Source of the DNA: an uncultured Myxococcales bacterium
Lineage (GTDB): Bacteria > Myxococcota > Myxococcia > Myxococcales > Myxococcaceae
Direction: 5' to 3'
Length of the DNA stretch: 64,000 bases
Assembly (NCBI GenBank): GCA_937980205.1
Contig: CALJKW010000007.1
Span: 1 to 64,000 of the forward strand
The notes under the pieces are model-generated. The model was given only the letters and a program-made list of their open reading frames with translations, searched no databases and was not told the origin of the DNA. A program made the translations under genes and the position numbers. Of the stretch, positions 25,855 to 33,062 are shown one piece after another; the stretch's first letter is position 1, and every line of letters begins with the position of its first letter.

Positions 25855-27036
25855 TCAGGTCGGCGGCCGCGGAGGCACCGCCGCCGGCGAAGCCATCGCC
25901 CCGGGCTCTCCCGGAGTCAGCAGCGTCTTCTTCCCGACGTTGAGCACGTTGCCCCGCCAGTTCACCGTCTTCAGCGTCGTGCCGCGGACCCACGCCGCGA
26001 ACATGATCACGTCGCGCAGCGGCGTCAGCAGCAGGTACTTCAGCTTCATGCCGTAGCCGCGCGTCCACCGCACCGTGATGTCGGTGAACAGCGCGTTCCA
26101 CGCGCCGGAGGCCACGAGCAGCGAAAGCGAGAACAGGCTCGGCGCCGCGGCGAGGAACAGCAGCGCCCACAGCGTCGGGTTCAAGAGCGGCTCGGCCCAG
26201 AAGCCGCCGATCACCTTGAAGCGCAGCATCGCCCAGCGCGAGTAGCGGTCCCAGAACTGCGCGATCGACCGCTGCCGCTGCACGTTCTGAACGAAGGCCG
26301 GGCACGCGCGCGTGCGCAGGTTCGCCTGCGCGAGCCGCTTGCCGAGGCGCTGGTCCTCGGCGAGCAGGTCCTTCACCTCTTCCCAGCCGCCGATGATCTT
26401 CAGCGTCGCCTTCGTCAGCGCGAGCGACTTGCCGACGATGAGGTTCCAGCCCCAGTACTCGGCGAACGCCATGCTCGCGGCGCAGAACGAGCTCAGGGTC
26501 ATGTGATCGAACGCGGCCCCGACGCTCTCTTCTTCGGCGCCGGCGAAGATGTTCGTCGACAGGCCGACGCCGGGCAGCGCGAGCGCCGCGGCGTTCTCAC
26601 GCAGCCAGTGCTTCGGCACGCGCACGTTCGCGTCGGTGCACGCGATGACGTCGTACTTCGCGTGGCGCGTCAGCGTGATGAGCTGGTTGACCTTCGGGTT
26701 GTAGCCGGGCTCGCCTTCCTGCAGGACGAGGCGCACGTTCTTGTGCGCGTACTTCTCGGCGAACGCCTTCGCGACCGGGTACGCCGAGTCGCTCTTGTCG
26801 CGAACGCCGATGATGATCTCGTACGGCGCCGGGTAATCGAGCTCGAGGTGCGTCTCGAGGTTCTCGACGAGGTCGTCATCGAAGCCCGCCATCGGCTTCA
26901 AGATGGAAATGGCGGGCCACTGCGCCGGCTCGGGAAGCCGCCGGCGCCTGATGACGAACAACGCGACGCCCTGAACGATGCAGGTGACCCACGAGAAGAG
27001 GGTCAACGCGAGCAGCGCGAGGGCTACCCAGTTCAG
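25855..27036 (-). CDS. ceramide-glucosyltransferase-like GT21 glycosyltransferase
   Basis: About 393 residues. One membrane helix at the N-end (NWVALALLALTLFSWVTCIV) is followed by a GT-A domain with ISILKPMAGFDD, YEIIIGVRDKSDSAYPV, ACTDANVRVPKHWL (the D-x-D-like D), the acceptor motif LAEDQRLGKRL and RSIAQFWDRYSRW (QxxRW-like), then more membrane helices. GT21 and HpnI-type enzymes glycosylate lipids. No ATG, GTG or TTG starts the family region; a CTG at 27036 overlaps the TGA of the CADD gene (CTGA), suggesting coupled initiation. The first in-frame TTG lies inside the helix. Confidence 0.8.
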   Translation of the reverse strand: MNWVALALLALTLFSWVTCIVQGVALFVIRRRRLPEPAQWPAISILKPMAGFDDDLVENLETHLELDYPAPYEIIIGVRDKSDSAYPVAKAFAEKYAHKNVRLVLQEGEPGYNPKVNQLITLTRHAKYDVIACTDANVRVPKHWLRENAAALALPGVGLSTNIFAGAEEESVGAAFDHMTLSSFCAASMAFAEYWGWNLIVGKSLALTKATLKIIGGWEEVKDLLAEDQRLGKRLAQANLRTRACPAFVQNVQRQRSIAQFWDRYSRWAMLRFKVIGGFWAEPLLNPTLWALLFLAAAPSLFSLSLLVASGAWNALFTDITVRWTRGYGMKLKYLLLTPLRDVIMFAAWVRGTTLKTVNWRGNVLNVGKKTLLTPGEPGAMASPAAVPPRPPT

Positions 27037-27695
27037 TGCTTGCAGGAGATGCCTGCCTCGCGGGCCATGCCGTCCAGGAAGCCCCAGAGCGCATCGGCGG
27101 CCTTCCGGGTCGCGGCCTCGGCCGTCGCGGGATCGCCGTGCTGGTCGATGAGGTCGGCGACCTTGCGCGCGTGCTCGACGTCGTAGTGCTGGTGCACCTT
27201 GAAGAACGCGAGCGTCTTCGCATCGGTGACGCCGTAGAACTTCTCGAGGCCCTCGATCTTCGACTTCGCGACCGCCGGCACCTGCGACTCGTACGCGTAC
27301 AGCGCGCACAGGCCGTCGGCCCACGAGCCGTTCGCGATCGAGAAGAAGTCGTCGACCATCGCCTTCGTCTCGGGCAACGGCACCTCGCGCTTCACCTCGT
27401 CACGCTTCGCGCCGAGGCCTTCGGCGAACTGCATCCACAGCTCGGGGTGATCGGTGCCGTGAATCTCTTCGTCCGCCAGGTTCTCGGTGAGCACCTTGCG
27501 CGCGTCGATCTCGGGGCAGCGGCTGTGCACGGCCGAGACGAACCGCGGGAACGTCGAGACCTGCGCGTGGTACTGGCCCGCGTAGCGCTTGAGGGTGTCC
27601 AGCGAGAGCCGGCCCTCCGTCCACGCCTGGTAGAAGGGGTGCTTGAGCAGGTGGCGCTCAGCGATGATCTGGTCGAGACGTTCCGAGAGCTTCAC
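27033..27695 (-). CDS. CADD-type iron-dependent pABA synthase
   Basis: 220 residues of the CADD/TenA-like fold. Marks are YAGQYHAQV, a Glu/His cluster in NLADEEIHGTDHPELW, YESQVPAVAKSKIEGL (with the family Lys) and FKVHQHYDVEHARK, giving a diiron site. Chlamydial CADD makes p-aminobenzoate from its own Tyr and replaces the usual pABA genes in folate synthesis. Between a GNAT gene and a glycosyltransferase; the latter is coupled to its stop codon. Confidence 0.82.
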   Translation of the reverse strand: MKLSERLDQIIAERHLLKHPFYQAWTEGRLSLDTLKRYAGQYHAQVSTFPRFVSAVHSRCPEIDARKVLTENLADEEIHGTDHPELWMQFAEGLGAKRDEVKREVPLPETKAMVDDFFSIANGSWADGLCALYAYESQVPAVAKSKIEGLEKFYGVTDAKTLAFFKVHQHYDVEHARKVADLIDQHGDPATAEAATRKAADALWGFLDGMAREAGISCKH

Positions 27696-27727
27696 GGTTG
27701 ATACCTCCCTTTAGAAGACTGCTTCCT

Positions 27728-28201
27728 TTAGAGACGCCGCTTCATTTCCAGATGCGGCATTCCAGCTTCTTCGAACACCGCGCCGTGCGGCTCGTAGCCG
27801 TGGCGCTTGTAGAACTCCATCGCTGACAGCTGCGCGTGCAGCATGATGCCGGCCAGGTTGCGGCGCTTGGCCTCGTCTTCGAGCATGCGCAAGAGCCGCG
27901 AGCCGACGCCGCTCTTGCGGTAGGCCTGCAGCACGGCCATGCGGCCGACGCGGCCCCAGGCGCCCTGCTCTCCGGCGGGCGGCTCTTTGAGCGCGACGAG
28001 GCGGCCGGTGCCGATCGCGTGGCCCTTGTCCACCGCGAGCAGGTGGTAGGCGTGCTGATCGTCTTCGTCGCGCTCCATGTCCTCGGGAACGCTCTGCTCC
28101 TCGATGAAGACGACCTCGCGAATGGCGAGCGCCTGCATGAGCTCTCCCTCGTTTTTCACCGGGGCAATCACGATCGACGAGGACTCAGGCACGGCCGGCA
28201 T
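27728..28201 (-). CDS. GNAT family N-acetyltransferase (ElaA-like)
   Basis: 157 residues. The acetyl-CoA site is VGRMAVLQAYRKSGVGSRLL (R/Q-x-x-G-x-G/A pattern RKSGVG) with LREVVFIEEQ-like start (AIREVVFIEEQSVPEDME) and MEFYKRHGYEPHG near the end. The order resembles ElaA-type acetyltransferases; substrate unknown. It lies 32 bases upstream of the CADD gene and faces an MFS transporter gene. Confidence 0.85.
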   Translation of the reverse strand: MPAVPESSSIVIAPVKNEGELMQALAIREVVFIEEQSVPEDMERDEDDQHAYHLLAVDKGHAIGTGRLVALKEPPAGEQGAWGRVGRMAVLQAYRKSGVGSRLLRMLEDEAKRRNLAGIMLHAQLSAMEFYKRHGYEPHGAVFEEAGMPHLEMKRRL

Positions 28202-28246
28202 GAACGCGCGGCACCCTAACTGAAAAGGGTGCTACAGCGAAGGGCC

Positions 28247-29425
28247 ATGTCGCCGCCCGAGCGCGGCACCACCACAAGCTCGATCACCCTCTATTACCTG
28301 TTCATCTACGGAGCGATCGGCATCACCCTGCCGTTCTTTCCGCAGTACCTGAAGTCGCTGGGCCTCAGCGGCACCGAGGTGGGCCTGTTGCTGTCGGTGA
28401 GCCCGGCCCTGTCGCTGGTCGCTCCGCCGCTGTGGGGCCAGCTCGCGGACCGGACCGGGCGGCCGGGCCTCATTCTCCTCGTCGTCACCGGCAGCGCCTG
28501 CGCCTGCTTCGGCCTGTTCCTCGTCGTCCGCAGCTTCGCGGCCGTCTTCTTCGTCTTCGTGGTGTACGGCTGCTTCGCGTCGGCGATCTCCACGCTCATC
28601 GACTCGATGACGCTGCGGCACGTCGCCCGCAGCGGGGGCTCGTACGCGCGGCTGCGCCTGTGGGGCTCGATCGGCTTCGCGACGATGTCGCTCTCGTTCG
28701 GCCGGCTCGTCGACGTCATCGACGAGCGCGTCGTCGTCGTGACCGTCGTGCTCACGGCGCTCGGCACGGCGTGGACGGCCATCGGCCTCTCGCGCGTGCG
28801 GGTCGTCGCCGCCGCCGGCCCGCGCCCCGACTTCAGGGCCGCGCTCGGCCTCGCCGAGAGCCGCGAGGTGCGCCTGTTCCTCATCGCCGTCGCGCTGCAC
28901 TGGTTCGCGTGCGGCCCGTACCACTCGGCGCTGTCGATTCACGTCACCGCGATGAAGCTGCCCAACCGCGTCATCGGAGACGCCGCCACCCTGGGCGTGC
29001 TCTCCGAGATCGCGATCATGATGACGTGGCCGCGGTGGGGACACGTCTTCTCTCCGCGGAAGCTGTTGTTCGTCTCGTTCGCCGCGAGCGCGGTGCGCTG
29101 GGCCGGCGTCGCGCTCACCACGAACGGTGACGTGCTCGTCGCGCTCGGCCTGTTGCACAGCCTCACCTTCGGCGTCTTCTTCCTCTCTGCCGTCGCGTTC
29201 ATGGCCGAGCGCTCGCCGGAGACGCTGCGCGCCACCGGCCAGGCCCTGTTCGTCGCGGCGGCCTTCGGCGTCGGCGGGCTCTTGGGCTACCTCGCGACCG
29301 GCGTCGGCCTCGACCTCTTGCCGTCCAGCCACGCGGTGTTCGGCATCGCCGCGGGCCTGGAGCTGGTGCCCGCTTTGTTGGTGCTCCAACTGCCTCAGAA
29401 TGGCCGCGGCGAGGTAACGTCTTAG
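28247..29425 (+). CDS. MFS transporter (LacY-like/PF12832 type)
   Basis: 392 residues from the ATG at 28247 (purine run just upstream); a GTG at 28229 would add six residues. About 12 membrane helices with YYLFIYGAIGITLPFFPQYL, LWGQLADRTGRP and a mid-protein VRLFLIAVALHW. Matches the MFS_1-like group that includes nucleoside and 3-phenylpropionate type permeases. Substrate unknown. Ends 6 bases before the next gene. Confidence 0.82.
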   Translation: MSPPERGTTTSSITLYYLFIYGAIGITLPFFPQYLKSLGLSGTEVGLLLSVSPALSLVAPPLWGQLADRTGRPGLILLVVTGSACACFGLFLVVRSFAAVFFVFVVYGCFASAISTLIDSMTLRHVARSGGSYARLRLWGSIGFATMSLSFGRLVDVIDERVVVVTVVLTALGTAWTAIGLSRVRVVAAAGPRPDFRAALGLAESREVRLFLIAVALHWFACGPYHSALSIHVTAMKLPNRVIGDAATLGVLSEIAIMMTWPRWGHVFSPRKLLFVSFAASAVRWAGVALTTNGDVLVALGLLHSLTFGVFFLSAVAFMAERSPETLRATGQALFVAAAFGVGGLLGYLATGVGLDLLPSSHAVFGIAAGLELVPALLVLQLPQNGRGEVTS

Positions 29426-29431
29426 GCCAGC

Positions 29432-30502
29432 ATGAGTCGAATCGCGCTCTTCCTGGTGCTCGTCTCCGCGCCCGCGCTGGCGCAGAAGGAGAAGTTCTTC
29501 GGCAACGGCAAGCCCCTCGTCTTCCGCGAAGAGGGGCGCGACCGGCAGTTCGCGAAGACGAAGTTCGCGAAGGCGCTGGCGACCGGCACCGACAACCCGG
29601 CCTGCGTCCAGCTGCTCGGCGGCATGCTCACCGTGCTGGCCGAGATCGCGCCCACGCTGCACGCGAAGGACGCGAACTTCAGCATCGACCCGGCGCTGCT
29701 CAACGCGGTGCAGCTGCAGCTCGGCACGGTCAACGGCGTCGCCCAGGTCGGTTATGACACCGTGCGGACTCCGGCGTGGCCGGCGCTCGACTACCTGCAG
29801 GGCATGGTGCGGCGGGTGCTCATCGACAAGCGCCTGCCCGACGAGTGGCTCGCGACCGCCGAGGCGATCAACGAGACCGTCGAGATCATCGACATCGGCA
29901 AGCTGAAGATGATCAACGAGAAGCTTCAGCTCGTCGACAGCGGCTACTTCACGCTGCAGGCGTTGCGCGACCGCTACGAGATCGAGGTGCTGCGCGCAAA
30001 CAGTGCCGTCACCACCGACGTGAACGCGGCGTTCCGCGACGCCTACCTCGACCGCGAGATCGCGTGGGGGAACGTCACCCTGCTCGACACCGGCGTGAAG
30101 GCGCAGAAGCGCTTCGCGAAGGGCAAGAAGCTGCAGCCGTCGATGCAGCAGCTCGGCGCCGTGCTGCTGTACGTCCCGCCCGACCCGATGGCGGGTCAGA
30201 TTCAGTACCAGCAGAAGTACAAGCCGCCGCCGCCGGTCGTGCTCTTCGTCCACCTGCAGCCGCGGCAGTTCATCGACCTCGAGAAGATTCCGATCGGCAA
30301 GCGCCTGCTGGTGAAGGGCCGCTTCTGGGAGATGAACCAAAGCGTCACGGAAGTGGAAATCAAAGAGGCGCTTTTGTTCGAAGACCGTGACTTCTCTGCG
30401 GGCGTGGTCCTTGCCGACCCCAACGCGGTCATGCAGTGCCCCCTCGCCGTCAACGATCTGACGGGCGTCGCGCCGAGCCAACCCGGCGGATTCAGGCACT
30501 GA
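29432..30502 (+). CDS. secreted protein of unknown function
   Basis: 356 residues. MSRIALFLVLVSAPALAQ is a signal peptide. The mature protein has no Cys except near residues 58 and 340 and no recognised domain. A helical first half (LLGGMLTVLAEIAPTL, AINETVEIIDIGKLK, DSGYFTLQALRDRYE) leads into a beta-rich second half (PPPPVVLFVHLQPRQFIDLE, GRFWEMNQSVTEVEI). Probably periplasmic. Cotranscribed with the MFS gene upstream (6-base gap). Confidence 0.65.
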   Translation: MSRIALFLVLVSAPALAQKEKFFGNGKPLVFREEGRDRQFAKTKFAKALATGTDNPACVQLLGGMLTVLAEIAPTLHAKDANFSIDPALLNAVQLQLGTVNGVAQVGYDTVRTPAWPALDYLQGMVRRVLIDKRLPDEWLATAEAINETVEIIDIGKLKMINEKLQLVDSGYFTLQALRDRYEIEVLRANSAVTTDVNAAFRDAYLDREIAWGNVTLLDTGVKAQKRFAKGKKLQPSMQQLGAVLLYVPPDPMAGQIQYQQKYKPPPPVVLFVHLQPRQFIDLEKIPIGKRLLVKGRFWEMNQSVTEVEIKEALLFEDRDFSAGVVLADPNAVMQCPLAVNDLTGVAPSQPGGFRH

Positions 30503-30594
30503 TCGCGTCCTGGCAGACCCACCGTCACCGGGCAGAAACCCGGTGAATGTCGCAGGGTTGGCGCTGGCACGAGCCCTGCTCGATTGGCGCCGTC

Positions 30595-31383
30595 ATGAAG
30601 ATCGGCAATCCCTCGGCGGGGAATCAGAAGTCGGGAGTGGTGGGACAGGCGAACCCGTTCAAGAAGGTGATGAACGATGGACCGAAGGCGGGGCTGGGCC
30701 AGCCGCAGCAGCCGGCTCCGGTGGCGGCGAAGGTCGCCGCGCCGGCGAAGACTCCGGTGCTGACGGCGAAGCCGGTCTTGAAGAAGCTGCCCGGCGGCGT
30801 GACGCCCCTGCCGAAGGCGACGTCGAAGCCCCTGCCTCCGAACGTGCGGTCGATTCAGGCGGCGGCCACGGCCCGCGCGGCGGCCCGCGCCGAGGCCAAC
30901 GCGAAGGCCGAGAACCTCGTCGAGCTTCGCTCGCAGCACGGTGAGAAGACGCAAGCGCGGTACGACTCGCGCCTCGTCGATCTCATCTGCGCGGAGCTGA
31001 GGGCCGAGTTCGGGAACGAGCTCTCGCGGCCGCAGGCGGCGAACTCGGATCGCCCGGTGCCCGCGCCGGTGCCCTCGCAGCCCCAGGCCACGGTGACGCC
31101 GATCACGCAGGCCTCGGCGAAGCAGGAAGCGGCGCTCAAGGCGGCCTCGGCGGTTCAGCTCATCGAGAAGATCGAGGCCTTCGTGAAGTCGCAGCGCCCT
31201 GGCCTCGCCATCACCCTCGACGGCTCGCTCGGCGCCCGCGTGGAGATCGAGCGCCTGGGGCCGAAGGAGGTCGCGCTCCGCGTGGTCGGGAAGAACGGCC
31301 CGCCGGCGCCGGAAGACATCGGGCGCATTCGCGAAGAGATGCGCGCGAGGGGGCTCAAGGTCGGCGCGCTCTCGGTCGCCTGA
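30595..31383 (+). CDS. unknown protein with FliK/YscP-like C-terminal region
   Basis: 262 residues from the ATG at 30595 (MKIGNPSAG). Residues 1-100 are Pro/Ala/Lys/Gln-rich and disordered; 170-262 is folded, with LIEKIEAFVKSQRPGLAITL, RVEIERLGPKEVALRVVGKN and IREEMRARGLKVGALSV. The layout (long Pro-rich ruler, then a small domain shaped like the Flg_hook domain) resembles hook- or needle-length regulators of flagella and type III secretion. No other secretion gene is nearby, so the assignment is tentative. Confidence 0.5.
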   Translation: MKIGNPSAGNQKSGVVGQANPFKKVMNDGPKAGLGQPQQPAPVAAKVAAPAKTPVLTAKPVLKKLPGGVTPLPKATSKPLPPNVRSIQAAATARAAARAEANAKAENLVELRSQHGEKTQARYDSRLVDLICAELRAEFGNELSRPQAANSDRPVPAPVPSQPQATVTPITQASAKQEAALKAASAVQLIEKIEAFVKSQRPGLAITLDGSLGARVEIERLGPKEVALRVVGKNGPPAPEDIGRIREEMRARGLKVGALSVA

Positions 31384-31534
31384 GAGCGCGGCTGTTCAGC
31401 TCGGCCCGCTGTTCTGCTCGGCCTTTGGTGCCCCCTCGCGCTCGGCCCTCAGGTCGAAGACTGTGCTGCGGATCGGGCCGGGGCCCGAACCGTGGGCGAC
31501 GGGCGCGAGTCGGGCCTGAACCAACCCGCCGCTC

Positions 31535-31569
31535 CGCAAGGAACGGCAGCCACCAACCGCAAGGAACGG
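31535..31569. repeat. 12-base direct repeat downstream of fdxA
   Basis: cgcaaggaacgg occurs at 31535-31546 and again at 31558-31569 (period 23), in the 31384-31573 spacer between two convergent genes. No hairpin terminator stands out there. Confidence 0.5.
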
Positions 31570-31573
31570 GGAG

Positions 31574-31912
31574 CTACTTCCCGCCGGGCTGCAGCTCGAG
31601 CATCGGCCGCTTGCCCTCTTTGTCCTTGAACTCTTCGGCAGTGGGCAGCGCGGCCTTCTTCTCGGCGATGTTCGGCCACTTCGTGGCGTACTCCGAGTTG
31701 AGCGCCTTGAACTCGGACCACTTCTCGGGGAGGTCGCTCTCCGGGAAGATCGCCTTCGTGGGGCACACCGGCTCGCAAGCGCCGCAGTCGATGCACTCGT
31801 CAGGGTGAATCACGAGGAAGTTGGAACCCTCGTAGAAGCAGTTGACGGGGCACACCTCGACGCAGTCGGTGTACTTACATTTGATGCACGGTTCCGCGAC
31901 GACGTAGGCCAT
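31574..31912 (-). CDS. fdxA: 7Fe ferredoxin (FdxA type)
   Basis: 112 residues. MAYVVAEPCIKCKYTDCVEVCP and then CIDCGACEPVCP give the Cys set of a [3Fe-4S]/[4Fe-4S] ferredoxin of about 107-112 residues, with the C-terminal extension typical of the Azotobacter FdI/FdxA group. Soluble electron carrier. It lies 12 bases behind the asd gene in the same direction. Confidence 0.92.
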   Translation of the reverse strand: MAYVVAEPCIKCKYTDCVEVCPVNCFYEGSNFLVIHPDECIDCGACEPVCPTKAIFPESDLPEKWSEFKALNSEYATKWPNIAEKKAALPTAEEFKDKEGKRPMLELQPGGK

Positions 31913-31924
31913 GGTGGCGTCGCC

Positions 31925-32995
31925 CTATACAACAAATCCCTGCTGCTTCAAGAGCTCCGCCACCAGGACCGCTCCCTTCGCGGCCCCCATCTTGGTGTTG
32001 TGGCTGACGAGCACGTACTTCACGCCGTTGTCGAGCACGCCGTCCTCGCGGATTCGGCCGACGCTGGTGGTCATTCCGCCCTCGGCGTCGCGGTCGAGGC
32101 GCGGCTGCGGGCGGAACGGATCATCGCTGACGCCCAGCCAGTGCTTCGGCGACGTCGGCAGCGCGCGCGCCGCCTCGTGGCCCTTCCACTCGCGCATCGC
32201 CGCGGCGACCTCCTGAACCGACGCCTTCTTCCGCAGCGAGACGTACGCGGCCTCCGTGTGGCCCTCGAGCACCGCGACGCGCGTGCACGTGCACGACACC
32301 TTCACCGCGTGCGGCGACTGGATGCCGCCGAGGATCTTCTTCGTCTCGACCTCGACCTTCCCCTCTTCCTTCGAGATGTGGGGGATGACGTTGTCGATGA
32401 TGTCGAGGCCGATGACGCCCGGCGAGCGGCCCGCGCCGCTGACCGCCTGCAGCGACGTCATCATCACCGCCTGAACTCCGAACGCCGACTCCAGCGGAGC
32501 GAGCGTGATGGCGAGCCCCGTCGTCGTGCAGTTCGGGATCGGCACGATGAAGCCCTTCCAGTCGCGGCGCTTCTTCTGCGTCTCGATGAGCTTCGAGTGG
32601 TCCGCGTTCACCGGGGGGATGAGCAGCGGCACGTCTTCTTCGTAGCGGAACGCCGACGCCGCCGAGATGACGGGCACGTCGCGCGCCAGCTTCGGCTCGA
32701 GCTCCTTCGCGACGTCGCTCTCGACGGCGCTGAACACCAGATCGAAGTCCGAGGCTTTCAGGTCCGAGCCGGCCTGCACCGTCATCTTCGCGATGTGCGA
32801 AGGCAGCTCTTCGGCGAGGAACCAGCCGAGCATGCCGTTCGGGGCCTTGAGCGCCTCGAGGTAGGGCTTGCCCGCGTTGCGCGGCGAGGCCGCGAGGCCG
32901 GTGAGCTCGAACCACGGGTGATCCTTGAGGGCGGAGACGAACTGCTGGCCGGCCAGGCCGGTGGCTCCGATGAGGCCGCAACGAAGTTTCTTCAT
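31925..32995 (-). CDS. asd: aspartate-semialdehyde dehydrogenase
   Basis: 356 residues. The NADP-binding start is GLIGATGLAGQQF; the catalytic Cys is in PNCTTTGLAI and the active His in the LEGHTEAA region. Sequence details (VSAVESDVAKELE, ISAASAFRYEEDVPLLIPPVN) place it in the archaeal/fungal-type branch rather than the E. coli type. It makes aspartate semialdehyde for lysine, diaminopimelate, threonine and methionine synthesis. Confidence 0.92.
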   Translation of the reverse strand: MKKLRCGLIGATGLAGQQFVSALKDHPWFELTGLAASPRNAGKPYLEALKAPNGMLGWFLAEELPSHIAKMTVQAGSDLKASDFDLVFSAVESDVAKELEPKLARDVPVISAASAFRYEEDVPLLIPPVNADHSKLIETQKKRRDWKGFIVPIPNCTTTGLAITLAPLESAFGVQAVMMTSLQAVSGAGRSPGVIGLDIIDNVIPHISKEEGKVEVETKKILGGIQSPHAVKVSCTCTRVAVLEGHTEAAYVSLRKKASVQEVAAAMREWKGHEAARALPTSPKHWLGVSDDPFRPQPRLDRDAEGGMTTSVGRIREDGVLDNGVKYVLVSHNTKMGAAKGAVLVAELLKQQGFVV

Positions 32996-33062
32996 GCGGC
33001 GCCCATTAGCGCTAGTGTGCCCCGGCTTTCAATCACTGGGCCACGAGCCGGTGGCCTGTAAG

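Noticed and set aside
28232..30499. Open frame of 755 codons on the minus strand across the MFS and the secreted-protein genes
   Set aside because: Antisense shadow; no motifs and strong Arg/Asp/Leu bias.
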